Positions 1 through 8,699 of a stretch of DNA of 31,656 nucleotides are shown here, one piece after another (position 1 is the first letter of the stretch; each line of letters opens with the position of its first letter). A program made the position numbers and the translations under genes. The DNA comes from Chara braunii (Eukaryota > Streptophyta > Charophyceae > Charales > Characeae). Under the pieces are notes generated by a model. The model searched no databases, was not told where the DNA came from, and was given only the letters and a program-made list of their open reading frames with translations. The stretch is from assembly GCA_003427395.1 (NCBI GenBank), contig BFEA01000169.1:1065227-1096882 (forward strand). Reading direction: 5' to 3'.

Positions 1-750
1 GTGTGTGTGGTAAGATAAAATTCAGCTCTCCAGCGGTCAGGCTTCACACCAGATTCACCCAACCATCACAAGATTTTATGCGTCGAAACAATCGTCCAAG
101 CTCTACATCAGCAATTCATAGTGCAATTCCCTCGTCAGAGATGTCTGTCAAATGGCACATGATTCATGCGATTCCCTGATCCAAGATGTCCGTCAAACGG
201 CTCATGACTCAGCAATCACACAAGACAGAAACGTTCGGAGCATATATGGAAAAGATATAAAAAGAACTTTAAAAAAGTCTTGGAAAAGATTCAAAAGCCA
301 CACAACTAGAATCAGGATTAAACAGAATGCTTGGCTAATTGAAAAAAATGTCTTCACCGCCATCTTCCTCATTTGGAGTACTCAGGGCGTGGGCAGATCA
401 TACATCGAAGCGCCCGACCTCCACACCTCCACCACTCAACAGACCAGCGCCCGGTCGCCTTTGGCTGGTGCTCTGTTTCCTCGCTACCACCGCAGCAGCT
501 TCTCCTCGCGGGCGCTAGCGCTCTGCTTCTGCTCGGGCAGACCTGCCACATTGGAAAATGCCAGAATATCCTGAATGCGCGGCCTCTCATATTTTTCTTC
601 TTGAGGAGTCGTCCCTGCTGGGTCTGAGAGCTATTACCAACTTCTAGGGCTAGCAGTTCGATGGAGAGGCCTGTCAGTTCGATGCAGAGGTTGACTTCTG
701 CCGACCACTTTGGGGCCCTGCACACTGGCCTCCACTTGGGACCGACCTGA
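1..750. other. No gene seen; diverged ~46-bp tandem duplication
   Basis: I see no convincing exon here. Positions 123-166 and 169-213 are a diverged direct duplication: GATTCCCTGATCCAAGATG follows CAATTCCCTCGTCAGAGATG, each continuing TC(T/C)GTCAAA(T/C)GGC. The rest is unclassified and probably intronic or intergenic. Confidence 0.4.
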
Positions 751-756
751 ATTTCC

Positions 757-782
757 CCGGCCCGCCTTCACTTAGGGCGGGC
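757..782. repeat. Dispersed GC-rich hairpin motif, copy 1
   Basis: GCCCGCC and GGGCGGGC arms flank the loop TTCACTTA. The same ~24-bp hairpin recurs in the same orientation at 6539-6562 with unrelated flanks. It could be the end of an uncharacterised mobile element. No CTRR follows at the spacing expected of a Helitron 3' terminus. Confidence 0.5.
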
Positions 783-826
783 AGGGCCTTTTTCAGCATG
801 GGTTAGGGGTCTGATTCCTTGCAAAC

Positions 827-999
827 GGGCCTAGCTCGGTCGGTAGACCCATGAGCTGTTTAAATACAGACCCAAGTGGCGAGTTCGAATCCAGATGTAA
901 TCCGATGAGCACAACGAAATAGTTGTGAATTACCTGGGGCCCGTCAGTTCCATGATAATGTCTCATGGCCGTCGCCTTTTTCAAAAATTAAAAAAAAAA
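827..999 (+). mobile_element. tRNA-derived SINE
   Basis: The head has an RNA polymerase III box A (CTAGCTCGGTCGGTAGACCC) and a box B (GAGTTCGAATCC). The body then follows the family pattern GAATTACCTGGGGCC(C/G)GTCAGTTC...ATAATGTCTCA(T/A)GGCCGTCGCC, and the tail is A-rich. Copies with the same plan lie at 14580-14742, 22010-22570, 23103-23278, 24226-24531 and 27355-27760. No clear TSD is visible for this copy. Its downstream A-rich flank is where the U6 retropseudogene inserted. Confidence 0.8.
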
Positions 1000-1012
1000 G
1001 AGGGAGGCTTCT
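997..1012. repeat. Target-site duplication of the U6 retropseudogene (3' side)
   Basis: AAAGAGGGAGGCTTCT matches 1144-1159 (AAAGAGGAAGGCTTCT) at 15 of 16 positions and brackets the minus-strand U6 copy with its A-rich tail (1013-1036). Confidence 0.8.
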
Positions 1013-1036
1013 TTTCTTTCCTTTTTGGAAAAAAAA

Positions 1037-1143
1037 TGGACCATTTCAGACATTTCTCGATTTATGTGTGTCATCCTTGCGCAGGGGCCATGCTAATCTT
1101 CCTTCTCTGTATAGTTCCAATTTTAACGGATGTCCCGAAGGAC
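1037..1143 (-). pseudogene. U6 snRNA retropseudogene (full length, with insertions)
   Basis: Read on the minus strand this is U6 snRNA from its 5' hairpin (GTCCTTCGGGACATCCG) through AAAATTGGAAC, the ACAGAG box region, GATTAGCATGGCCCCTGCGC and AAGGATGACAC to the terminal ...CGAGAAATG...GGTCCATTTT. It differs from functional U6 by a ~4-bp insertion near the ACAGAG region (1101-1104), a ~9-bp insertion (about 1046-1054) and substitutions. The U6 5' end directly abuts AAAGAGGAAGGCTTCT (1144-1159), which is repeated with one mismatch at 997-1012. That is a target-site duplication. No TATA box or plant upstream sequence element is evident, so this is a reverse-transcribed copy and not a gene. Confidence 0.9.
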
Positions 1144-1418
1144 AAAGAGGAAGGCTTCTAGCACCAAATGAAGAAGGGAAAAAATAGAATATTCTCAGAA
1201 AAAGGAAGACAAAGATTGAAAAGAACGAAAAAGAAGAAGTTTTCAAAAAGCACTGTCATCTCTTAAGAAATTTGGTCCGTTTTTTCCTAGTTGGGTATCA
1301 GTGAGTCTGAGACTGCCGCGTGTCCCTGGATGTTTTTGTAATAGACAGTTTTTTTTAACTTTTTTATAGATAGTTTTTTTTAAGTTTTTTATTATTATTT
1401 GTGGCTGTTTGTCTGCAG

Positions 1419-2111
1419 GGAGGACGAAATCCATCATTCAGGGTGTCGGCGGTCTTTTTGCCTTTAATGATGTGTTGGTGAGTCTCTCTTTTTTTTCTTC
1501 TTCTCCCTGTTGGTCTGTCTCAATTTGGTGATTGACTCTGTTTTTGAATGACAGGCCTCACTCTCTGGAAGAAAGGAAAAGGGAAAAAAAGGAAAAAAGG
1601 GAACAAAAGAAGAGAAGAAAAGAAAAGAAAGAACACACACAAAAAAAAAAGTGAAGTAAAGGAAAGAAAAGAAAAAAAGGGTTATCTCCCATGATGCTGT
1701 CGCGCAAGTCCCGCTGCGCTGTGAATCTGATGGGCCCAGCGCCTCAGGCCCCCCAGCCGTTTGGATGGAACAGTTTGTGGGACAGATTGCATGATGCTCT
1801 CTCCCTCCTTTTTTTTTTTTCCCTTTTTTTTTGTTAGTTGATTTTCACAACTTTTTGGATTAGTTCTTGCTAACGTTGAACTCATTCTGCATTTGTCGTC
1901 TGTTCCTTCCCCCCCCGCCTCATATTTTTCAGATAAATCCTACAAATTTATTTGGCTTGTTGATAAACTCCACGGGCATAGGCTGGTATGCCTATGAAAA
2001 GTACCTGGAAGGAAAGAGGAGGATGATGAGTCAGGCACATAAGCACGGACTTCTGCATGGAGCTGAAACACTCTCTCTTACGCGCGATGGCTCACAGGTG
2101 AGAGAGACATC

Positions 2112-2142
<31 letters not shown>

Positions 2143-2475
2143 CCGGCGTCTCGGTTTCTGTCATGTCAGTTGTCTTGCAAGTCCCTTCTTGTGTCCTGCT
2201 GTTTCTTTCCCTTCTCCTCCTCTCTCCCCCTCCTCCTTCCTCCCTCCCCTCCACCCCCTCCTCCGTGAGAGAGACAAGCTATGGCTGTGGCTATGGCTAT
2301 GCCTGCGTCCTGGTTTCTTTTGTGTCAGTTGTTCCTGCAAGTCCCTGCTTGTGTGCTGCTTCTTCTTTCCCTTCTCGTCCTCCTCCTTCTCCCCTCCTCC
2401 CCCCCCCCCCCCTCCCCGTCCCCTCTTTCCCCCTTCCCCTCCCTTTCTTCCTCCCCCTTCGTTCCCGATCAGTAA
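1419..2475 (+). CDS. 3' exons of a putative nucleotide-sugar transporter (SLC35/DMT-like), 5' part outside window
   Basis: Two exons in compatible phase are visible. Exon A (1419-1477) follows the acceptor TTTGTCTGCAG, ends at donor GTGAGT and reads RTKSIIQGVGGLFAFNDVL. Exon B (1933-2097) follows TTTTTCAG, ends at donor GTGAGA and begins in phase 0 with a hydrophobic segment containing GLLINSTGIGWYAYEKYLE, then a basic hydrophilic tail. A last acceptor (GATCAG, ending 2472) after a long pyrimidine tract would place TAA (2473-2475) in frame, so the protein would end just after ...RDGSQ. The layout (Lys-containing loop, Gly-rich segment, final transmembrane helix with N-x-x-G and W/Y-S/A-Y-x-K-Y, then a basic cytosolic tail) resembles the C-terminus of SLC35-type UDP-sugar transporters of Golgi/ER membranes. 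This is a recalled family pattern, not an alignment. Upstream exons were not found in the window. The intron before exon A is therefore at least 1.4 kb and would contain the SINE and U6 pseudogene. Exon structure is more secure than the family name. Confidence 0.55.
2098..2432 (+). repeat. Tandem duplication of the start of the last transporter intron, including its 5' splice site
   Basis: Two diverged units begin with the same donor sequence GTGAGAGAGACA, at 2098 and 2265, a spacing of 167 bp. In each it is followed by a short hexamer-like run (GGCTCT repeats in unit 1, GGCTATGGCTGT-like in unit 2). Next comes CTGGTTTCTTTTGTGTCAGTT or a close variant, then CTTGCAAGTCCCTTCTTGTGT or its variant, then a pyrimidine block. 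The intron therefore carries two potential donors and a pyrimidine tract about 250 bp long in front of the 2472 acceptor. Use of the second donor would retain 167 nt; reading on from exon B in that case meets a stop at 2266-2268. Confidence 0.8.
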
Positions 2476-2860
2476 CGGATGAACAAGGTTTTTTCTGCGG
2501 GTAGGCCCCTGGAACCAAGCCTCAGTTAGGTTTGCGGTGTTCCTCCCATTGCCCAGCATCAGTCTTTTTCCTTCATCTTTTTTTTCTTTTTCAAAATGCA
2601 CAAAACCAAATTTATTGCGGGCCTCCCCTCTTCATTTCCATTCCCATTGCTATCTCTTTCCTGTTTATTCCCCGGCCCCCCCTCTTCCCCCCCCGAGGAA
2701 ACACCAAGTGCGTATCAATTTCAAATGGAAAGAAGACTTGGGCCCACTTATGGAAAGAAGACTATGGCCCACTTATGTCACCAAGGGCCGTTTTCCCAAC
2801 GGTGCGAATTGGCCTTCGCAGCGGCGTCACGACAGACTCGCTCCGCTCTTTAGTAAGAGT
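2473..2860 (+). other. Probable 3' UTR / downstream flank of the transporter gene
   Basis: No further coding exon was recognised after the proposed stop. The segment contains a 25-bp tandem duplication near 2725-2776 (TATGGAAAGAAGACT followed by (T/A)(T/-)GGGCCCACT). No definite polyadenylation signal could be chosen. Confidence 0.3.
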
Positions 2861-3830
2861 ATAGATGAAAATCTGAGGCCGGGAATTCCTTGACACCTCA
2901 ACCCGGACGTGTCTGGGGGCCATTACCCAGCTTAGGCTTGTGCTGGAAACCGGGTCCAGCGACCCAAGACTGCAAACTTCAACAAAAGGTGAAACTGGAC
3001 TAGAAAGGTGAGAGCTAGGCTAGTTAAGCTGTTACCCCTAAATCCTCACTCCATGTTTCGTACCTGGGAGTTTGTAAACACTAAACCCTGCCCACCATCT
3101 TAGTTCCCTACCCAAGCCTATACCCCTCCTACTTGGGACCAATGGCTCTTGTTCCCTGTTGGGTCCTGTTGCTGTCCCTTTGTGAGCCAGTGGAATGACA
3201 AACTGGCCCCCTCTATTCTTGCTACCTTTCCTTGACTTGTCTTCATAGCCTTTGCCACCGTGCTCTGATGTCTGTTTCCAGAAGGTTGTGGTATGTATCC
3301 CTTGCTTCCAGCCTGTGCGTTTGCCTCCTCCCGATCGTCCGTTGGCATCTGCGCTTCCATATTGTCCAGAGTCCATACTGTCTTAACAGCTGTATATATG
3401 CATTTCTGGTGTTGTTGCCAAGTCCTGGGGAGCTCACTGCCTACAAGCAGCGTCCTCTTATCCTCCGGGAAGGGGATGTCCGTAATCCGTCTCCACAATG
3501 CCTTGGCTTCCTCCCATAGGTATATCACATCGGGGCAAGACAGGAGGCAGTGGGCCATTGTCTTTGGGACCCGCTCCCTACACTGTGCGCATGTTTGACC
3601 GGAAGGGGCCCTATGGTGTTGACTGCGGCGCTCGTACGGCCATGTATTGACTGGTAGTGGGACATGTAAGATCAGCCATTGCATGACCCTGCCTAGCCAT
3701 ATGGTATGCAACACTGACCAGGGTAGGTGGGATACTTGCCCTCTAATCACCCCCATGTGCTTTTCCCACCACAAGGCTAGCGGCTCCGCCAGAGGGTACG
3801 ACTTTCTTCTGAGTCGATATCCCGTTTTTG

Positions 3831-4084
3831 TTGTATAGCGTAGTAGATTGATTCCTCTGGATATCCTTAGTGTAACCCCCCTGAGATTCCATGCCCACTC
3901 TACGGGATCGGCTTCCAGATCCTCCATCGAGGTTGTTGGGGCGAAGATCGTGAAGTCTATAGTGTAGTTGATTGATTCCAATGGATATCCTTAGTGTAAC
4001 TCCTGTGAGATTCCGTGCGCACTCTACGGGATCGACTTCCAGATCCTCCACTGAGGTTGCTGGGGCGAAGATCGTGAAGTCCTC
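3831..4084 (-). repeat. 124-bp tandem duplication within the LINE
   Basis: The unit with CTACGGGATCG and TTCCAGATCCTCCA occurs at about 3836-3958 and 3960-4084 with roughly 90% identity. The spacing of 124 bp (3900 to 4024) is not a multiple of three, so the duplication shifts the reading frame. Fragments of the same peptide (DFTIFAP(A/T)TS(V/M)EDLE) are therefore encoded twice in different frames. Confidence 0.85.
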
Positions 4085-4286
4085 CGTCTCCACCACCCGT
4101 ACCTTGCGCCCCACCCTTCTTCTTATTGTGATCAGGGTGCACGTTGCCTTCTGCAATTGGCTTGTGAAGGCTCCTGGAACTTCTATTGAGAACATATCTG
4201 CACTCAGCCAGTGTCCTCCTGGTCCCGTCGGCCCCGCTACCCTGAAGCCTTCTGCTGGTGTTTCCTTGAAGTGCCATGTGGCCCAA

Positions 4287-4680
4287 TTCCCGTACCCCAC
4301 TGCTGGGCCGCTTCCAGTAGTCTGGTTCGTTCCGCCGGGATGGATATAAGCACGCCGTTTAGGTTTTCCAATAGTCCGTGACTCCCCTTCATCCCCACCT
4401 GTGGCTCGCGAGCTTTCTTCCACTGGTGTCTTTCCTCCAATCAGAGGTGCTTAACCTGCCATATGCCGTGCTCTGCCATGTTCCCCGTACCCCACTGCTG
4501 GGCCGCTTCCAGTAGTCTGGTTCGTTCCGCCGGGATGGATATAAGCACGCCGTTTAGGTTTTCCAATAGTCTGTGACTCCCCTTCATCCCCACCTGTGGC
4601 TCGCGAGCTTTCTTCCACTGGTGTCTTTCCTCCAACCAGAGGTGCTTAACCTGCCATATGCCGTGCTATGCCATGTCCCC
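4287..4680 (-). repeat. 195-bp in-frame tandem duplication within the LINE
   Basis: CGTACCCCACTGCTGGGCCG starts at 4291 and again at 4486, and the copies are nearly identical for about 190 bp. The spacing of 195 bp equals 65 codons. The minus-strand peptide with ERHQWKKAREPQVGMKGSH and LLENLNGVLISIPAERTRLL is therefore repeated in the same frame. A TGG to TGA difference interrupts one copy. The high identity implies a recent duplication of already decaying sequence. Confidence 0.9.
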
Positions 4681-5078
4681 CATTTGGAGGCCTTTGCGGT
4701 GAGGGTGCGGGGTTTCCCCTGAGGGTCCTTAATCCAGGGGTTGAGGAATAAAGCCTGACGGAGCAACTCTTCCCTGGTGCTGGTTCTTTTACTCTCGCCA
4801 GAAAGATGTCCCCACACTGCCTGAGGAGCTACGCCCAGTACGAGCCTCCCTTCGCTCCCGTCTCTTCTGCCCCCTCTCCTGCTCCCTTCCTTTCTTGGCC
4901 CGGTTTTCACACGTTAGCCAGAATAGTCCGGTCATGTTAGAGGGGGCTTTGTACTTAGCCAACCGCCGGATGTGCTCCAGGGCCAGTGGCACCCACAGCA
5001 GCTGGGGGTGAGTGATAGGCTTAACAACCCACTTGGTTTGGAGGGGTTCCAGTTGTTGCTCCGGATCCAAAATGCCTA

Positions 5079-5276
5079 CCTTCTTCCCCCGAACATAATG
5101 CATATGTGTTGTATTCGAGTTTCCGAATTTGAAAAAATTTCGAAGTAGAGCGCATGTGTTATATTCAAAAATTGGGGCTATTCGGATAGAACACGTACGT
5201 GTTGTATCCAAATAGAGCGCACCCTATGCGTTGTATTCGTTTACAACGCATATGCATTATGTTCGGGGGAAGAAGG
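5079..5276. mobile_element. 198-bp TIR element with TA duplication (Tc1/mariner/pogo-type MITE), copy 1
   Basis: The terminal inverted repeats start CCTTCTTCCCCCGAACATAA and continue almost perfectly for about 35 bp into GTTGTA. Both ends are flanked by TA (5077-5078 and 5277-5278). The interior is AT-rich with degenerate inward-facing repeats of GCATATGTGTTGTATTCG and carries no coding sequence. It sits inside the LINE ORF2, exactly at the GGLG codons. A second member with TIR CCGTCTTCCCCCGAACATAA lies at 16413-16517. TA duplication and TIRs suit the Tc1/mariner superfamily; a transposase source is not in the window. Confidence 0.85.
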
Positions 5277-5559
5277 TAGCCCCCCTGCTCCTTTGGCCTG
5301 ATGATATGCTTCCATGCTACCTTCGAGATGAAGTGCTGCTTAGTGGGGTTCTGTCCATAAAAAGGCCGCTGTTCCCACTTGAGCTTCTTGACTATCTGAG
5401 ATGGAGGACTCCATATTGTTCTAATGTACTACAGCTAGAGAAGATGGAGGCGTTCAGTATGAGTGCCCTACTGAACACACTTAACTTAGTGAGCATTTTC
5501 GCCAGTATCTCGGGAGCCACCAAGTCATCTCTTTCCTGTTCTTTCGTAAAAGGATTTTT

Positions 5560-5942
5560 TTTGGTTGAAAAACTAAGCTATATTCTTCGCTCATATACCT
5601 CTGCAAGGAAAATGAGCAAAAGCGAGATGACAATATTCAGATTGCACAATCACATTGAAAGCCAGATCGTATCACAGTGTTCAGAAAGCCGCTTTGCACC
5701 AATAAGATACCAATGGAGAATCGTAACGCTGAAAGCCAATGTCAATGAGAGCTTGCTCTCGCCACCACCAACATATGTATCCAGGCCCTTCTCCCTACTT
5801 GGCGCTGGGCGCCCAGCCTACTCCCTACACAGCTACTACTAGCCTACTAATTGACAATGCAACCGTTGACGTCAGCAGCCAACGAAGTACTTGAAGATGT
5901 CGCCCGTAGCAGACCATCGCCAATACCAGGTATGTGCCCTCA

Positions 5943-5975
<33 letters not shown>

Positions 5976-6740
5976 TCTCTCTCTCCCTCGTCTGACACCC
6001 ACGTCTTCCCTCTATACACCCGAAGACCACCCCCTGCGCCTCACTGTAGTCCAAGCCCATCCAGCTATGGATGCTGGGCTCTGGCGCTGTCCTCAACATC
6101 ACCCTCACTCACACACGACCGCACGTGCTTGCACCTTGCCTCTCAGCGCCAGCTACAGCCTGCGAGCGTCCGCTCCAGCAGCGCTGCCACTAGCACGCAA
6201 GTGCCCGAATGCCTCTGCCGGTGGCGAGCTCTTTCCTATATGGAAAGAGCCTCCTGCCTTCGCAGCCTGGCTGGACTGGCCTGGGCCCAGAAGCTTCCGG
6301 TAGGCCCCAGGATGCTGCGCTTGTGTTGCAGCTACTGGGCCTCTTTCGGTTGGGCCTCCCAACTGTCAGTGTATGAGGCTGCGATTCTCGCCCAGGGCCT
6401 GCATTCTTCGATAGGCCCAGAAGGCCGTGGAATGTCTTTGTTGCTCGGCCTGTATTTCGCTTAACCAACTGGCGTGTCGCAACTGTCTGGACCCCCAAAT
6501 ACGAAATTGTCAGTCGAGGGCCTATCATGATTTGTTAGGCCCGCCTTCACTTAGGGCGGGCACATATGCAACAGGGGCCGCTTAGGCCTGCCGAGGACCC
6601 AGATCCTCGCACCTCACTCTATCTAACCTCTTATCTAAGTCCAGTTTTGGGGGCCCTAAGAGTTATGGGTTGGCACCAACCTCCTCACATGTCTAAGCAC
6701 CGCAGCTTCCTCCTAACCCTGGGCAACAGATGGGAGGGAA
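5560..6740. other. No recognised gene; (ATC)n and duplicated hairpin motif
   Basis: The region holds a short (ATC)n run at 5943-5971, an AGGCCCA-rich stretch (about 6270-6420) and, at 6539-6562, the second copy of the GC-rich hairpin also found at 757-782. Open frames exist in several phases, but none has a family signature. A GTATGTG donor-like site at 5930 was considered and left out. Confidence 0.35.
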
Positions 6741-6744
6741 TAAC

Positions 6745-6914
6745 CTGACCCTACCAAGCCCTACCAGTGGGGGCGAAGCGACTAACTCAGCTGGTGAACC
6801 CGTAGCGAGCCGCAGGAGGCCTACCAGTGGGGGCTCGAATGAAGACCATGGGGAATAGAACCCACGACCTCCTGAATGCCACTTTCGTGCTCTACCAACT
6901 GGGCTATGCCGCCG
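6745..6914 (-). mobile_element. tRNA-derived SINE (second head type)
   Basis: On the minus strand the head reads GGCGGCATAGCCCAGTTGGT (box A) ... GTGGCATTCAGGAGGTC ... GTGGGTTCTATTCCCC (box B). This closely matches the head of the SINE at 27355, which has GTGGCATTCAGGAGGTCTTG and GGTTCAATCCCC. A downstream region with repeated CCCCACTGGTAGG replaces the body seen elsewhere. No TSD was identified. Confidence 0.65.
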
Positions 6915-6984
6915 ACCTGATCTCTTTCCCTGTTCTATTTTTAGTTGTGGCTTGGCTTTGCTGATCGGTAAGGCGACAACAATT

Positions 6985-7290
6985 ACAATTTATTATTATT
7001 GTTTTTTTTTTTTTTATCTCCCCCCTTCCTTTTTTTTTTTATCAGCACTCTATCAGTTGTGGTGCCTTCCGTTTTTGTTTTTTCCTTTCTTTTTTTTTTT
7101 TCACCTCTTTGCCGTGGCTGTCTGTCTTTGTTTCTGGTCCGTTTCTTCGCATTCCTTTTTGAAGTTTTTTTCCCTTTTTTTTTGCACTCTTCTCTTTTCA
7201 TTTTTCATCTCCAGATTCTCCACTTGTTATTGCTTTCCTGTTGTGCTTTTGGTCCTGGCTCTTTTTTTTTTTTTTCCTGGTAAGGGCTTC
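6985..7290. repeat. T-rich low-complexity tract
   Basis: Successive T runs of 10-16 nt alternate with pyrimidine-rich sequence. The phenylalanine-rich and lysine-rich frames it creates are composition artefacts. Confidence 0.7.
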
Positions 7291-7365
7291 ACTGATTGCC
7301 TCCAGTGCTGTCGCCTCCAAGAAGGTGAAAAAGACAGAAACAAAAAGGCGGTAAGAACTGGAGGG

Positions 7366-7432
7366 AACAGAACTCCTGAACTAGTCTGTTACTGAATCAC
7401 GAAAGCAGCCTAGGTTTTGAGCTTTGGATTCA

Positions 7433-7472
<40 letters not shown>

Positions 7473-7545
7473 ATGCTAAATAGCACAGAAAGAATCGAAT
7501 TATTTATTGATCCTGGCACTTGGCAACAGAACTCCTGAGCTAGTC
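7366..7545. repeat. 21-bp direct repeats flanking the 16S scrap
   Basis: AACAGAACTCCTGAACTAGT(C) at 7366-7386 recurs with one change at 7525-7545. TTGATCCTGGC from the 16S scrap also recurs at 7507-7517. The arrangement resembles filler DNA with templated duplication at a repaired break. Confidence 0.75.
7432..7477 (+). pseudogene. Fragment of plastid-type 16S rRNA 5' end (organelle-derived insertion)
   Basis: About 45 bp, including AGAGTTTGATCCTGGCTCAG and GATGAACGCTGGCGGCATGC, match the extreme 5' end of bacterial/plastid 16S rRNA. The ATGGAG start and GGCGGCATGCT are typical of streptophyte plastids. After GCATGCT the sequence diverges (expected TAACACATGC), so only a scrap is present. 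It lies between 21-bp direct repeats (7366-7386 and 7525-7545, one mismatch). The most likely origin is a plastid fragment captured in the nuclear genome; an assembly artefact cannot be excluded. Confidence 0.85.
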
Positions 7546-8020
7546 CAGAGGTCGCTCTATGGATGTGGTTACTGTTATTGACACAGTCGTATGCTGTGTG
7601 TCCTCTTTTCTGCTTGTGATTGCAGCTCGTACTATCACCTAAGGCAATAATGAGCTCCCGGGAGCATGGCTCCGCGAACAACGTGTGAGATATGAGACGG
7701 CGTTGTCGGCTCCTTTGTCTTCATTGATGCGGAAAGCCGCAGGATCAGTACATATTGTCCGTCCATTCGGCGCTCTTGCCATCTTTTCGTCTTTTGCCCG
7801 TGGCAAGATTTGCATCAGAGCCGTCTGCCCACCGGGATGGTGAGTTGTTGTTAATTAGAACCTATTGCATGGACAAGCATCGCTCACTGATGTGTGCTCT
7901 GCTGTGGTCGTAGGGTGTAGAGGGCCTCCACGTCAGTCGTCAATTGCCTGTCGTCAGGATTGAAGAATCCTGTCCGTACATCTTCACAGCCCATACTTCT
8001 TTTGCGTACGGCGGAAAATA

Positions 8021-8187
8021 CATGTTTGGAGCCTGTTCTTCTTCTGTGTACGGGGGGACTGCGGACTGCCAGTTGTGACGGCGACTCGTGGATCAGCTTG
8101 TTACATGTTCGGAGTCTGTTCTTCCTTCGTGTACGGCGGGACTGCAAACTGCGAGTTGTGACACAGACACGTGGATCGGCTCGTCGA
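8021..8187. repeat. 83-bp tandem duplication
   Basis: CATGTTTGGAGCCTGTTCTT (8021) and CATGTTCGGAGTCTGTTCTT (8104) start two diverged units. Each continues with GTGTACGG(G/C)GGGACTGC, then GAGTTGTGAC or CAGTTGTGAC, then a CGTGGATC(A/G)GCT end. No coding function was recognised. Confidence 0.8.
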
Positions 8188-8368
8188 TCGGCGATTCGAC
8201 ATCGGAATTGATGGGCAGGCGAAAAATGGACGGGGTTGGTGAATAGGAATGGTTCAGTTGTTCCATGTGCAATGAAGTGCTTCTTCGTATCTCTTGCCCT
8301 GTACATGGAATGGCGCAGAACTGTCTAGCTATCTATGGCTGCGGAATGGGGGTTCACTCAACCTCGCC

Positions 8369-8489
<121 letters not shown>

Positions 8490-8699
8490 ACAACAACTGT
8501 AGTGCTATCGATCTATCTATCTTTGGTTCCATCGATAGATAGCGTGATTCACACAAAACTTCCTCCCTTGAGGAATCGACGTCTTTTTCGATGGTGTGCA
8601 ATGCTATTTGGAATGGCCCTAGTCTGTGGATGAAATTGGATGCTTCATTGGTGCATGCTATAGGTACCCAGCTATCCCACACCCCTCTCCACTACCGGC

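Larger units (their letters stand above)
2860..5560 (-). mobile_element. Decayed non-LTR retrotransposon (LINE), C-terminal ORF2 region and 3' end
   Basis: Read on the minus strand, the C-terminal half of a plant-type LINE ORF2 can be followed with frameshifts. Near 5380-5281 comes VAWKHIIRPKEQGG, the end of the reverse-transcriptase thumb with the PK..GG motif. It is interrupted by the 5079-5276 element and resumes as GILDPEQQLEPLQTKWV (about 5090-5030). Then come HPQLLWVPLALEHIRR, and LLRQALFLNPWIKDPQGKP (about 4765-4710). The zf-RVT zinc-binding segment CAQCRERVPKTMAHCLLSC (about 3590-3530) follows, with the usual CPDVIYLWEEAKALW after it. Tandem duplications of 124 bp and 195 bp lie inside, and stops and frame changes make it a pseudogene. 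The minus-strand 3' region (about 2970-2870) matches the LINE 3' end at 18578-18680. Confidence 0.8.

Noticed and set aside
152-574. 140-codon open frame with ATG
   Set aside because: It spans a diverged tandem duplication, its composition changes midway, and no domain is recognised.
1037-1143. A functional U6 snRNA gene
   Set aside because: Insertions interrupt the ACAGAG region and the 3' domain, no upstream promoter is seen, and a TSD marks it as a retrocopy.
5872-5929. Possible exon ending at donor GTATGTG, reading ANEVLEDVARSRPSPIP
   Set aside because: The acceptor is weak, the segment is short, and there is no partner exon or family match.
7305-7350. Possible 45-bp microexon between TTGCCTCCAG and GTAAGA
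   Set aside because: Splice sites are acceptable but the 15 codons are compositionally biased and unsupported by any neighbouring exon.
7432-7477. A 16S rRNA gene
   Set aside because: Only about 45 bp of the 5' end match before similarity stops, so it is a scrap and not an rRNA gene.
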